64,000 nucleotides of DNA from Larkinella knui (GTDB lineage Bacteria; Bacteroidota; Bacteroidia; Cytophagales; Spirosomataceae), in NCBI RefSeq assembly GCF_003858645.1, contig NZ_RQJP01000001.1, positions 2,017,487 through 2,081,486 on the forward strand, given 5' to 3'. The notes under the pieces were generated by a model. That model saw only the letters and a program-made list of their open reading frames with translations. It made no database searches and was not told where the DNA came from. Within the stretch, counting starts at the first letter, position 1; every line of letters begins with the position of its first letter. The translations under genes were made by a program, and so were the position numbers. Positions 9,112-18,316 of the stretch are shown piece after piece.

Positions 9112-11532
9112 TTACCGCTTTACCGGTAAATAAATATGGAATGTGGCTCCTTTATTTAGTTCGCTTTCGGCTCGGATCATACCGCCGTGGCTCTCCACAA
9201 TTTTACGGCAGAGCGCCAGTCCGATACCGGTTCCGCTGTAGGATTTCCGGTGGTTCAATCGCTGAAAGATGGTAAATACCCGCTCGGAATATTCCGGCTC
9301 GAAGCCAATACCATTGTCTTTAAATTGAATATAAACGTACGTAAAATCCGGATTCAGGACGCGTAACGGAGCAACTTCTTCGGGCAAAAGAAGCTGCGAA
9401 GAAATGTCGACGATTGGATTTTTTACCGAAAATTTGAGTGCATTTCCGATTAAATTCGAAAAAAGCTGGCTTAAATGCATCGGGATACCTTCGATAACCG
9501 GCAATGGGCTGCGCCGGATGGTTGCCTGTTTCTGTTCAATCAACAGTTCAAAATCAGATTCAACATTCTCCAGAATTTGATTGAGATCTGTCTCCACAAA
9601 CCGGTCGGCGGTATTGGATAACCGCGAATAATTGAGCACCGATTTGATCAAATCTGCCATTCGCTGCGCCGATGTACTGATTTTTTCCAGATACTGACCG
9701 GCCACGGCTTCATCGTTCAAACTGAGTTGCAGCAGCTCCGAAAAAGACTGAATTTTGCGCAGAGGTTCCTGAAGGTCGTGGCTGGCGATGTAGGCAAATT
9801 GTTCGAGTTCGTGGTTGGTTTTGATCAATTCCTGATTGCTGTTGTGCAGTTCCCGGGTTCGTTGCTGCACCATGCGTTCCAGTTCATCCGACATTTTTTT
9901 CTGGTCGTCGATATCCGTACTCGTACCAATCCACCATTGAATGGTGCCCTCGCTGTCTTTCATCGGTACGGCGCGACTGAGTTGCCAGCGGTATACCCCA
10001 TCGTGCCGGCGAAACCGGTGCTGAAAAACAAAATCCACGCCTGTTTCCACGCTTTTCAGCCAGGCGTCGACATTCGCCAGGCGGTCGTCCGGATGCACAA
10101 TTTTGATCCAGTCATTATTCTCAACCTCCTCAGTCGACAAGCCCGCATAGTCATAAACCGCCCGGTTAAAATAATTCAGCGTTCCGGAAGGGTCGGAGGC
10201 CCACACAAACTGGGGCATGAAATCGGCCAGCAACCGAAACCGCTCCTTGCTTTCTTCCAGGGCTTTCTGCACCGCCATTTCGGGCCGCAAATCCCGCATG
10301 ACAGCCCCGATCGCCATGGGCAAACCCGTGCTCTGGTCGTCGATCCGGAGGCAGTTGTTGTAGAGCGGAATGGTTTCGCCGGTCTTTATGTTCCGGGCGG
10401 CAAACGAGCCTGACCACCGGCCTTTTTCCATAACCGATGGAATAATTTCGGTACGCACAAATTCAAACTGCTCCGGCGTGTGCAACTCCGAGATCGGAAT
10501 CAGCGAAACTTCCTGCTCCTCTTCGATGCCGAGCAATTCTTTACCGGCTTTGTTGATGTACGAATTTTTACCGTCTAACCGCAGAATAGACATCAGATCG
10601 ACGCTGTTTTCAACCAGTGTCAGCAATTTTTGCTGTTCTTCGCGGGCGCGAACTTCATCGGTTATGTCCTGCAAAGTACCATTGAAGCGGTAAGCCTTTC
10701 CGGTTTCATTAAAAAACGCCTTCCCCTTCGCATGAACAACCCTTTCCCGCTGATCCGGCCGTTGATCGATGGTAAATTCGATGTCATAATTCCCCCCGGA
10801 CTCAATCTGCAGCGCGGTTTGAATTGCTTCCGTTACGCGTTGCCGGTCTTTTTCGACAAGGGCGTTGATCGCCATCGTTAAATCAATTTCGCCCAGAAGA
10901 GACAACCCGAACCAGGTTTTTAGCCGGTCGTTGCCGGTAAAGCGGTTTGTGGCCGGATCCAGATCCCAGGTTCCTAAATCAGCCGCATCGATGGCAAACT
11001 GCAACTGGTCTTTACTTTCCTCGATTTTCCGCAGGTTAACTACTTTTCCGGTCGTTTCGGAACAGGTAACGAACACGCCACCCACATGTCCCGACTCATC
11101 GTGCACCGGACTGTAACTGAACGTCCAGTACACATCTTCAATCTTGCCATTGCGGTAGATCGGAAGCAGTTGATCCTCACTCCAGGAGGCCTCACCACCC
11201 GCCATCACCTGATCGATGAGCGGTTTTATGTCGGACCAGATTTCGGGCCAGATCGTTTCTCCTTTTTCGCCCAACGCGTCGGGATGTTTGCCGTCGACGC
11301 CCAGGCTGGGGCGGTAGGCGTCGTTATAAAAACTAATCAGGTCCGGTCCCCAAAACAGAAACATGGGGAATTTGGAGTGCAACAGGATGCTCAGGGTGGT
11401 CCGCAGGCTTTGCGGCCAGTTTTCGATAGACCCCAACCGACTTTTCGACCAGTCACGCGAGCGGATCAACTGTCCCATTTCGCCCGCACCCGCGAGGAAT
11501 TGATACGTTTTTTGAAGGGGTATGGTTTCCAT
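9112..11532 (-). CDS. Multi-PAS sensor histidine kinase
   Basis: An 806-residue cytoplasmic sensor kinase without clear membrane segments. The first 160 residues resemble the PAS-like domain found at the start of many Bacteroidota and cyanobacterial kinases (SRLGSIENWPQSLRTTLSILL). Further PAS/PAC units follow to about residue 560, including DYAGLSTEEVENNDWIKIVHPDDR. The HisKA domain has the phospho-accepting H585 in YIASHDLQEPLRK, and the ATPase domain has NLIGNALKFS, DNGIGFEPE and GTGIGLALC. The HDLQEPL form is that of the bacteriophytochrome-type HisKA family. The response regulator gene lies 11 bases upstream, so the two form a two-component operon. The signal sensed is unknown. Confidence 0.95.
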   Translation of the reverse strand: METIPLQKTYQFLAGAGEMGQLIRSRDWSKSRLGSIENWPQSLRTTLSILLHSKFPMFLFWGPDLISFYNDAYRPSLGVDGKHPDALGEKGETIWPEIWSDIKPLIDQVMAGGEASWSEDQLLPIYRNGKIEDVYWTFSYSPVHDESGHVGGVFVTCSETTGKVVNLRKIEESKDQLQFAIDAADLGTWDLDPATNRFTGNDRLKTWFGLSLLGEIDLTMAINALVEKDRQRVTEAIQTALQIESGGNYDIEFTIDQRPDQRERVVHAKGKAFFNETGKAYRFNGTLQDITDEVRAREEQQKLLTLVENSVDLMSILRLDGKNSYINKAGKELLGIEEEQEVSLIPISELHTPEQFEFVRTEIIPSVMEKGRWSGSFAARNIKTGETIPLYNNCLRIDDQSTGLPMAIGAVMRDLRPEMAVQKALEESKERFRLLADFMPQFVWASDPSGTLNYFNRAVYDYAGLSTEEVENNDWIKIVHPDDRLANVDAWLKSVETGVDFVFQHRFRRHDGVYRWQLSRAVPMKDSEGTIQWWIGTSTDIDDQKKMSDELERMVQQRTRELHNSNQELIKTNHELEQFAYIASHDLQEPLRKIQSFSELLQLSLNDEAVAGQYLEKISTSAQRMADLIKSVLNYSRLSNTADRFVETDLNQILENVESDFELLIEQKQATIRRSPLPVIEGIPMHLSQLFSNLIGNALKFSVKNPIVDISSQLLLPEEVAPLRVLNPDFTYVYIQFKDNGIGFEPEYSERVFTIFQRLNHRKSYSGTGIGLALCRKIVESHGGMIRAESELNKGATFHIYLPVKR

Positions 11533-11543
11533 GAAAGTTACAC

Positions 11544-11945
11544 TCAGGCCATCGGTCTGTCGAGAATCAGTTTGGCAAGTCGGTTGGTAAGGGTTGAAAT
11601 AAGCGGGGGTTTGGTCAAAAAATCAGTGGCACCCAACGCTTTGGTTTCCAGAATATCCTTCTGTTCTGAGGAGGTCGAATAAATAATAATGGGAATGTGC
11701 TCGATACGGGCTATTTTTTTCAACTCCATCAGGCACTGTTTCCCGTGCATCCGGGGCATATTCAAATCCAGAAAAATATATTCGGGCATAAAAGCATCCT
11801 CCTGTCGAAGCTTTTGCAGGGCCTCACCGCAGTCATCGGCCACCACACAGGTCAATCTCGGATCTACTTTTTTCAATGCCAGTGTAAACAATTCCTGATC
11901 GTCTTCGTCGTCGTCGATCAGAAAGCAAGTGACGGGTGAGTTCAT
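11544..11945 (-). CDS. Single-domain response regulator (CheY-like)
   Basis: A 133-residue receiver domain without an output domain. It starts at the ATG at 11945 (MNSPVTCFLIDDDEDDQ); an upstream ATG would add 22 residues with no receiver similarity. The acidic pocket is DDDEDD at 11-16, the phospho-acceptor is D60 in YIFLDLNMP, and the conserved lysine is K112 in DFLTKPP. Family members of this type, often next to PAS-rich kinases, belong to the Rcp1-like branch. It precedes its likely kinase by 11 bases. With no output domain it probably acts by protein contact or in a phosphorelay. Confidence 0.95.
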   Translation of the reverse strand: MNSPVTCFLIDDDEDDQELFTLALKKVDPRLTCVVADDCGEALQKLRQEDAFMPEYIFLDLNMPRMHGKQCLMELKKIARIEHIPIIIYSTSSEQKDILETKALGATDFLTKPPLISTLTNRLAKLILDRPMA

Positions 11946-12117
11946 GCCATAAAACGATTGAGTCTGCTTTGCGAAGATATTAAACATTATCGATGAAATG
12001 AGCGGAGGCATTCATTTACCAAAAACTTTCTAACTTACTGCCCAAAACGGGCAAACGACCCTATATTTAATTCCCAAAAGCCACAAATTCCTTTACTCAC
12101 TAACTACGAATCTCAAC

Positions 12118-13824
12118 ATGTATCTTCGTTCTCAAGAATGGTTTGGCCGCACGGGCAAAGACGGTTTTATCTACCGTGCCTGGATGAAAAACCAGGGTTT
12201 TCCACACCATTTGTTTGAAAGTAAGCCGGTTATTGGCATTTGCAATACCTTTTCGGAACTAACGCCCTGCAATGCGCACTTCCGCGACCTGGCCGAAGCC
12301 GTCAAGCGGGGCGTGTGGGAAGCGGGCGGTTTTCCGCTCGAATTCCCGGTGATGTCGCTCGGGGAATGCCAGATGAAGCCAACCACCATGCTGTTCCGAA
12401 ACCTCGCCAGCATGGACGTGGAAGAATCGATTCGGGGCAACTCAATGGATGCCGTCGTGCTGCTGTGCGGCTGCGATAAAACCACCCCTTCGCTCGTTAT
12501 GGGTGCCTGTAGTGTCGATATACCAACGCTCGTCGTATCGGGCGGGCCCATGCTGGCCGGAAAATACAAGGGCCGCAACATTGGCACATCCGACCTCTGG
12601 CGGTTTGCCGAAGCGAACAAAAAGGGAGAAATGTCGCAGGAAGAATTTGTAGCCGCCGAAGCCTGTATGGCCCGTAGCCAGGGCCACTGCGCCGTAATGG
12701 GAACGGCTTCCACGATGGCCGCCATGGTCGAGTCGCTGGGGCTGGCCTTACCCGATAATGCCACGATTCCGGCCGCCGATTCGCGCCGGAAAGTGCTGGC
12801 CCACATGGCAGGCATGCAGGCCGTCGAACTGGTGAGGCAGGACATCCGGCCCTCGAAGATTCTGACGCGTCAGGCGTTCGAAAATGCCATCATGGTCAAT
12901 GCCGCATTGGGAGGTTCGACTAACTTCATCATTCACCTGACGGCCATTGCGGGGCGGATGGGCGTACCGCTGTCGATCGATGACTTTGATAACCTATCGG
13001 CGAAAATCCCGTTATTAGCCAATTTGCAACCGTCGGGTGAGCATTTTGTGGAGGACCTGTTCTATGCCGGGGGCTTGCCCGCGATTATCAAAGAGCTGCA
13101 ACAATTTTTACACAATGATGCCATGACCATCAATGGCCGTACGCTGGGCGAAAATAGTTTAAACGCCGAATGTTACAACCGGGATGTCATTGCCTCGGTG
13201 GCCGAGCCCTTCAAACCGGAGTCGGGGGTTGCCATTCTGAAGGGAAATCTGTGCCCCAACGGGGCGGTTTTAAAACCGTCGGCAGCCTCCCCCGAACTCA
13301 TGCAGCACACCGGTCGGGCGGTGGTTTTCGAGAACATCGACGACTACAAAAAGCGCATCGATGACCCGGACCTGGACGTTGATCCGTCGTGTGTGCTGGT
13401 GCTGAAAAACGTCGGACCAAAGGGCTATCCCGGTATGCCCGAAGTAGGCAATATGCAACTTCCGGCCAAAATTCTGGCGTTGGGCGTTCACGATATGGTG
13501 CGGATTTCGGACGGACGCATGAGCGGTACCGGCTTCGGCACGGTGGTCTTACACGTTTCTCCGGAAGCCGCCATCGGCGGTAATCTGGCGCTTGTCCGCG
13601 ATGGCGATCTGATTACGCTCGACGTCGAACAACGCCTGCTGCATCTGCACGTTGAAAAAGAAGAACTGGCCGAACGGCTGACGCATTTTCAACCCATCGA
13701 CCTGGGGTACGAACGTGGGTATACGCGCATGTACATTCACCACGTTTTACAAGCCCACGAAGGCGCCGATTTTGATTTCCTGCAAGGCAGCTCCGGACCG
13801 GTTGTGAAACGGGACTCGCATTGA
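12118..13824 (+). CDS. IlvD/Edd-family sugar-acid dehydratase
   Basis: A 568-residue iron-sulfur dehydratase. Cluster cysteines are C51 (ELTPCNAHF), C119 (CGCDKTTPS) and C191 (GHCAVMGTAS), and the catalytic serine is S469 in DGRMSGT. Their spacing matches that known for L-arabinonate dehydratase of Rhizobium (59, 127, 200, 480) better than that of IlvD proper, and the length fits the pentonate group. The likely reaction is loss of water from an aldonic acid such as arabinonate, xylonate or galactonate, giving a 2-keto-3-deoxy acid. No isoleucine/valine genes are nearby; the next gene is a sugar-epimerase-like protein on the other strand. The exact substrate is an inference. Confidence 0.85.
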   Translation: MYLRSQEWFGRTGKDGFIYRAWMKNQGFPHHLFESKPVIGICNTFSELTPCNAHFRDLAEAVKRGVWEAGGFPLEFPVMSLGECQMKPTTMLFRNLASMDVEESIRGNSMDAVVLLCGCDKTTPSLVMGACSVDIPTLVVSGGPMLAGKYKGRNIGTSDLWRFAEANKKGEMSQEEFVAAEACMARSQGHCAVMGTASTMAAMVESLGLALPDNATIPAADSRRKVLAHMAGMQAVELVRQDIRPSKILTRQAFENAIMVNAALGGSTNFIIHLTAIAGRMGVPLSIDDFDNLSAKIPLLANLQPSGEHFVEDLFYAGGLPAIIKELQQFLHNDAMTINGRTLGENSLNAECYNRDVIASVAEPFKPESGVAILKGNLCPNGAVLKPSAASPELMQHTGRAVVFENIDDYKKRIDDPDLDVDPSCVLVLKNVGPKGYPGMPEVGNMQLPAKILALGVHDMVRISDGRMSGTGFGTVVLHVSPEAAIGGNLALVRDGDLITLDVEQRLLHLHVEKEELAERLTHFQPIDLGYERGYTRMYIHHVLQAHEGADFDFLQGSSGPVVKRDSH

Positions 13825-13833
13825 CGGACGGGC

Positions 13834-13929
13834 TGTTTCGCGGAGGTACGCGGAGAAAATGGAGTTGAGCGGAGTTTTTTAAGAAAGTCTCCGCTCAACT
13901 CCATTTTCTCCGCGTACCTCCGCGAAACA
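13834..13929. repeat. Inverted repeat, type R2 copy A
   Basis: A perfect 41-base stem (13834-13874 with 13889-13929) around a 14-base loop, between two converging stop codons. The outer end begins GTTTCGCGGAGGTACGCGGA and the inner part GAGTTGAGCGGAG recurs in copies at 20453 and 63531. It could also end transcription from both sides, but its length and recurrence point to a dispersed repeat. Confidence 0.9.
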
Positions 13930-13933
13930 ACTT

Positions 13934-14869
13934 TTAAACTCCTTCGGCTACTTTTTTCATTTTTTCCAGGCCGGTTTTCGCCACCGCCAGTGCGTCCTGC
14001 GCGTAGTAGGTTTTGTTGAACAATTCCAGCGACAACACAATGGTTTTGCCGGGTGTTTTCAACTGCCTGAGCGTTTCGTGAACCGGCCCAACTCCGTCGC
14101 CGGGATAAATGCGGTCGGCATCGACGATGGTTTCGCGGGGCGGATTGGTCGGGTAATCGTTCAGGTGAAAAACCTCGATACCGGGTTTGCCCACCAGCGG
14201 TAGACTGGCCGGGCTGGTTCCTCCTTTGTAGAGGTGATAAATATCCAGTAAAACCCGCGCCGACGGATGACCGCTCTGAATGGCGACGTACATCACCTCG
14301 CTCAGTTTGTTCAGGTTTTTAGAACCGCCCCACAATTCAAGTTGCGGAACAACGCCGGTTTTGTCGCCCAGTTCGAGGATGGTGCGGTACCGTTCGGCGG
14401 CTTTATTCAAATCCAGACCGGGTTGCTGAGTGGCACCCATCGGCGGGGCAGCGGTGCGCTTACAGCCAATTTGGGCCAGCAATTCCATTTCCTGCCGGAG
14501 TTGTTCGACCCCCTTCGTGCGGGTGGTTTCGTCATCCACAATCCACTGCGCAAACCCGATGGCATTCTCCACTTTCAAGCCCAGATCACCCAGCAAGTTA
14601 CGAACATCGGCAACGGTATGCGTTTTCAGGTATTCCTGAAAGGAGTTCATCCAGATTTCGACGGAACGAAATCCGGCTTTGGAAGCCACTTCCAATTCCT
14701 TTACAAAACCGAGGTTCTGCCCGCGTATGGTGCTCACATTCAGGGCGAATGTAAATGGTGGGGGATCTTTTACCAGGCTTACCGGTGTAGTTGCTAACAG
14801 CGTTGAGGGCGACATAGCGGCTCCACCAGTCGTGGCGGCTATGGCAGCAAGGGTCTGACGACGGTTCAT
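13934..14869 (-). CDS. Exported TIM-barrel sugar isomerase/epimerase-like protein
   Basis: A 311-residue protein of the xylose isomerase-like TIM-barrel superfamily (AP endonuclease 2 fold). The N-terminus starts MNRRQTLAAIAATTGGAAM, a probable Tat-type signal, although with RRQT instead of a full SRRxFLK. Barrel features include AGFRSVEIWMNSF, GVVPQLELWGG, SARVLLDIYHLYKGGTS, VFHLNDYP and TIVLSLELFNKTYY; glutamates and histidines at the expected strand ends suggest a metal site. Members with a Tat or Sec signal are common in Bacteroidota and act on sugars or sugar lactones in the periplasm. No specific reaction can be assigned. Confidence 0.8.
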   Translation of the reverse strand: MNRRQTLAAIAATTGGAAMSPSTLLATTPVSLVKDPPPFTFALNVSTIRGQNLGFVKELEVASKAGFRSVEIWMNSFQEYLKTHTVADVRNLLGDLGLKVENAIGFAQWIVDDETTRTKGVEQLRQEMELLAQIGCKRTAAPPMGATQQPGLDLNKAAERYRTILELGDKTGVVPQLELWGGSKNLNKLSEVMYVAIQSGHPSARVLLDIYHLYKGGTSPASLPLVGKPGIEVFHLNDYPTNPPRETIVDADRIYPGDGVGPVHETLRQLKTPGKTIVLSLELFNKTYYAQDALAVAKTGLEKMKKVAEGV

Positions 14870-15159
14870 GAAAGGTTTGGGAATAAGAACATTTTCGTTC
14901 GAAAAATACGGAATTCCTGAGATTATACGCTTAAGCGGTTTAAACTTTCCAACGGGACGGGAACCTTCATGAAGCGGCTTGAACCGATCACAATGGATTC
15001 TTCAGCCGAATAAATTCAGGCAATCGGTCTGATCTGCGTACCCGTTTACAATCACTACCCGGTTTCGATTCACGGTGATTTAAATAGATTTTCCGGTTTA
15101 GGCTTGTCTATTGTCGCTCGTCACCTATCTTTCATGCTCGAATTGATTTATGCTTCTTT

Positions 15160-15729
15160 ATGGAATGGTTACTTAGTCTTTGTCTCGGAATTGCCTTGAG
15201 TGCCTGCTGCGGCTTTCGAATTTTTGTCCCCCTGCTGGTAGCCAGTTTAGCGATCAAGGTGGGTTGGATTGCCGTAACACCCGGTTTTGAATGGATGAGT
15301 AGCTGGACGGCCGTTTTTTTACTGGCAACGGCCACCATCATCGAGATTGGCGCTTATTACATTCCGTGGCTCGACAATGCGCTGGACACCGTAGCCACGC
15401 CCATTGCTTTCGTTGCCGGAACCATTCTGACGACGTCTTTTGTCGACATCGATGTTCCCATGTTAAAATGGGGACTTGGCCTGATCGCGGGCGGTGGCAC
15501 GGCCGGTTTAATTCAGGCCGGAACCAGCCTGCTGCGCATCGGCTCTACGGCCACCACGGGCGGTTTAGGCAACCCGGTTATTGCCAGTGCCGAAAATGTC
15601 GCATCATTCGGACTGTCGCTCGTCGCCGTATTTCTCCCGCTGATTGCCGCTTTTCTGGTTTTGGTGGTCATCATATTCTTCATCCGGCTGATGGTGACCC
15701 GAGGGCGACAACCCCGGCAGGGAGCCTGA
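15160..15729 (+). CDS. DUF4126 membrane protein
   Basis: A 189-residue integral membrane protein of the DUF4126 family. Hydrophobic segments lie at about 5-35, 48-68, 76-98, 105-125 and 152-175. Characteristic stretches are CCGFRIFVPLL near the N-terminus, IIEIGAYYIPWLDNALDTV, and a glycine-rich loop around GGGTAGLIQAGTSLLR. The family function is unknown. It stands between two genes of the opposite strand and is probably expressed from its own promoter in the 290-base gap upstream, in which I see no other feature. Confidence 0.85.
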   Translation: MEWLLSLCLGIALSACCGFRIFVPLLVASLAIKVGWIAVTPGFEWMSSWTAVFLLATATIIEIGAYYIPWLDNALDTVATPIAFVAGTILTTSFVDIDVPMLKWGLGLIAGGGTAGLIQAGTSLLRIGSTATTGGLGNPVIASAENVASFGLSLVAVFLPLIAAFLVLVVIIFFIRLMVTRGRQPRQGA

Positions 15730-15731
15730 TG

Positions 15732-16820
15732 TTACCGGGGGCGACTCCACGCTTTCCGCAGAAACCGCAGCCAGTTTTTATAGAAAATATTTTCGATGTC
15801 GCCGGGTGAATATCCTCTGGCGGCCAATAAACCCGTCAATTTCTGCAAATCGGCAATGGTGTCCAGGTCGGTGGGTGACTGTTCGGTTCCGTAGGTACCA
15901 TCCAGATCACTCCCAATGGCGATGTGCTCGCTGCTACCCGTTAGCTGGCAAATGTGATCGTAATGGTCGATGATGGTTTCGATGGTGATGTCAAAATCCG
16001 CCGGATTGCTGGTTCGTTGCGTAAAACCGGGTTTCATCATCCAGGCGTCGAAGCATCCGCCGATGACGCCACCGCGCTCGGCCAGTTGCCGGATCTGATC
16101 GTCGGAAAGCTGACGCTGGTGCGGCACGAGCGTCCGGCAATTGTGGTGACTGGCCCAAACCGGACCTTTGTAAAGCGCAAGCGCTTCCGAAAACCCTTCA
16201 TCGGTCAGGTGAGTCGCGTCCAGAATAATCCCCAGCCGATCCATTTCCAGCACCAGTTCCCGGCCCAGGGGCGTCAAGGGGCCGCTCAAACCGGTTCCGG
16301 GTGCATACCGCCCCGTACTGTAATGCGCCGGTCCCAGGGCCCGCAGCCCATACGCGTACGCTTTTTCCAGATACGTTAAATTCACCAGCGAATCCGCTCC
16401 TTCCAGACTCAGGATGTAACCGACCGGTTTTTGTTCATTCGGAATCGAATCATCGAGCCACAGCGCAACGTGTTGGTCCAAACCGGCCAGATCGCGAATC
16501 TGGATCATCTCGCCCGCATCCTGCATGGCTTCATACCAAGCGCGTTGAGCCTGCGTCATGGCCCAGGCCTGGTGGGGCGAATTCCAGCCTGCACCGGGCA
16601 GATTTCCGTTGCTCTGATTAAAGCGGGCAATCTGCGTGGCAACCACCAGGCCAATGGCACCGCGCCGGAGGTCAGGGAGCGAAACCGTGCCTTTTGCGCG
16701 GTCGATTTTATCGGTCATCCCGGCTTCCAGTTCCCGAATTTCGTGGGCCGGCAGCCGGTAATCGCGGTTCCATTCAATGGCATTCAGGGAAATATCCAGG
16801 TGGGCATCAATCAAAAACAT
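15732..16820 (-). CDS. M19-family dipeptidase
   Basis: A 362-residue zinc dipeptidase of the renal-dipeptidase (M19) family, hydrolysing dipeptides, often including D-amino-acid ones. Metal ligands are recognisable: H7 and D9 in IDAHLDIS, the bridging glutamate in ILSLEGADSL, the histidine in WASHHNCR, and IAIGSDLDGTYG near the C-terminus. DATHLTDEGFSEAL also matches the family. There is no signal peptide, so it is likely cytoplasmic, unlike the mammalian enzymes. Its stop is two bases from the stop of the converging DUF4126 gene. Confidence 0.92.
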   Translation of the reverse strand: MFLIDAHLDISLNAIEWNRDYRLPAHEIRELEAGMTDKIDRAKGTVSLPDLRRGAIGLVVATQIARFNQSNGNLPGAGWNSPHQAWAMTQAQRAWYEAMQDAGEMIQIRDLAGLDQHVALWLDDSIPNEQKPVGYILSLEGADSLVNLTYLEKAYAYGLRALGPAHYSTGRYAPGTGLSGPLTPLGRELVLEMDRLGIILDATHLTDEGFSEALALYKGPVWASHHNCRTLVPHQRQLSDDQIRQLAERGGVIGGCFDAWMMKPGFTQRTSNPADFDITIETIIDHYDHICQLTGSSEHIAIGSDLDGTYGTEQSPTDLDTIADLQKLTGLLAARGYSPGDIENIFYKNWLRFLRKAWSRPR

Positions 16821-16875
16821 AGCAGGTAATTTTCAGTAAATACGGAACGAAATGGCATTCCGGACCAAGGTAAGC

Positions 16876-17592
16876 TTATTTTTCCCGGCTCCAAACTTCA
16901 CTCACCTTCCCGCCCGTCGAACTTTGGCCGCGGTGATACCAGTCGTTTCCTTTCAGTTCGCCGTCAAATTGCAGTGTTCGACCCACGCGGTTGTTGTCGC
17001 GGGAAAAGAATTCCAGTTTTTCGGTGTATTTCCCATCAGCGAAGGTATACGTTCCTCCGGCTGTTCCCGAAAATTGCTTCGTTTCCGGGTTGATAGCGGC
17101 CCACTGAAAGCGGTTTCCGGTCAGGAGTTTCAGGGTTTTCCGGGCGGTTCGCTGCCGGGTTTTCACCTGCCCGTTCTCATCGATATTGCCCGTAATCCGC
17201 CACAAACCGGCTAAAGGCGTTTGGGCCGTGGGCGTGTCCGTACGCTCGTAGGTATCAGTTTCGCCATCTGTGTTCAAAACCAGGCGGTTATCCCTGAACG
17301 ATTCAATGGTCAGCGTCTGGGTTGTTCCCACCTGCGTACTGTCTTCCGTATTGAATTCGTAGGTGATTTTGAGTTGTTTCCCATCGGTTTGGTAAGGGCC
17401 ACCCTGCGCGCCAAGAAACCGGCCGTCTTCGTGATAAGCACCCATCATATACCCATCCGAAAGCACAAACGCCACCGAAGCACCCCCACTATCCACCAGC
17501 CGCCAGGACCCCGCCAGCGAAGGAACCGTTCGACGGGAAGCTGTTGCCACCCACAAAATAACTACCAGAGGAAGTATGGTTTTGAATCGCAT
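16876..17592 (-). CDS. Exported protein with two lipocalin-like (DUF4488-type) repeats
   Basis: A 238-residue protein with an N-terminal signal segment (MRFKTILPLVVILWVATA). The mature part seems to contain two related beta-rich halves, each opening with a tryptophan motif: SLAGSWRLVD at about 25 and PLAGLWRITG at about 125. Each continues with a glycine-rich strand pair (QGGPYQTDGKQLKITYEF; AGGTYTFADGKYTEKLEF). This looks like the small beta-barrel seen in DUF4488 and similar Bacteroidota proteins, which have no known function. It lies 55 bases upstream of the dipeptidase and may be co-transcribed with it. Confidence 0.7.
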   Translation of the reverse strand: MRFKTILPLVVILWVATASRRTVPSLAGSWRLVDSGGASVAFVLSDGYMMGAYHEDGRFLGAQGGPYQTDGKQLKITYEFNTEDSTQVGTTQTLTIESFRDNRLVLNTDGETDTYERTDTPTAQTPLAGLWRITGNIDENGQVKTRQRTARKTLKLLTGNRFQWAAINPETKQFSGTAGGTYTFADGKYTEKLEFFSRDNNRVGRTLQFDGELKGNDWYHRGQSSTGGKVSEVWSREK

Positions 17593-18007
17593 AATCGAAC
17601 TCGTTTTGAAACTGCTTAAGGTATAACGACTTTTTCAAACAATGAATGCGGCAGAAGTATCCGCTTCCAGAAGCCACCGGATGAACCGTGCCAGCCCCAC
17701 CCTGGGCAATGCCCCTACGCATTTGGTGCCATTCAGACCAGTCACCTTGCGAATGGCCCCAGGTAATGGCATTTGCGGATCGGCACCGATCGTTTGCTTT
17801 TTTCGTTGATTGTTAACGCCCCTGAAGCCAGCGGAAACTGGCTTCAGGGGCGTTAATTTCAGGAAAACCGTTGATTTTGACAAGCGATTCGGAAGTGCTG
17901 GTGGCATAATTCGATAAATGGCATTATTTTTCTCATAAAATACCGTTGAATTTTAACATATCTATTCTTCGATGGTTACCTACGTACAAAACCTAACAAC
18001 CCTCATC
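17593..18007. other. Intergenic region
   Basis: No gene is supported in this 415-base stretch apart from the hairpin at 17813-17856. The right end is AT-rich and probably carries the promoter of the GNAT gene. Reverse-strand reading frames across the hairpin have poor codon use and no recognisable domain. Confidence 0.45.
17813..17856. repeat. Perfect 19-base hairpin
   Basis: TTAACGCCCCTGAAGCCAG at 17813-17831 pairs perfectly with 17838-17856 around a six-base loop. There is no T run directly after it, so a simple terminator is less likely than a palindromic intergenic repeat. Confidence 0.75.
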
Positions 18008-18316
18008 ATGAAAACTAAGGAAATGGCGGTTTCCATCAATCGGGCTGAAAACCGCTTTGAACTCGAAATCAATGGCAGGCTCTCGTTCATTGCCTATACG
18101 CCCAAAGATGACCAGACGCTGGTGTTGACGCACACGGAAGTTCCGACGAAACAGGAAGGCAACGGAATTGGATCGCGGTTGGTAAAAGGTACGTTTGAAT
18201 ACATCGAGAAGTATAATCTAAAAATGATTCCATCGTGCTCATTCGTAGCCAATTATATCAAAAGCCATCCCGAATACAATCGCCTGGTCAGCCCGGACTA
18301 CCGCAAGAAATATTAA
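18008..18316 (+). CDS. Small GNAT-type N-acetyltransferase (YidJ/Gtn10-like)
   Basis: A 102-residue protein of the short GNAT branch. The start is the ATG at 18008. The acetyl-CoA pyrophosphate loop is QEGNGIGSRLVKGTFEYI, preceded by the strand LVLTHTEVP, and the C-terminal part has MIPSCSFVANYIKSHPEYNRLV, a sequence common to this small group, with a cysteine that is often conserved. Relatives are known in structure but not in function. It stands alone. Confidence 0.85.
   Translation: MKTKEMAVSINRAENRFELEINGRLSFIAYTPKDDQTLVLTHTEVPTKQEGNGIGSRLVKGTFEYIEKYNLKMIPSCSFVANYIKSHPEYNRLVSPDYRKKY

Noticed and set aside
12118-13824. Dihydroxy-acid dehydratase IlvD of branched-chain amino acid synthesis
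   Set aside because: Cysteine and serine spacing, length and lack of ilv neighbours fit the sugar-acid dehydratases better.
14870-15159. tRNA or small RNA gene
   Set aside because: I found no cloverleaf or acceptor stem pattern in this or the other gaps.
17635-17907. 90-codon reverse frame
   Set aside because: It passes through the perfect hairpin at 17813 and has no family.
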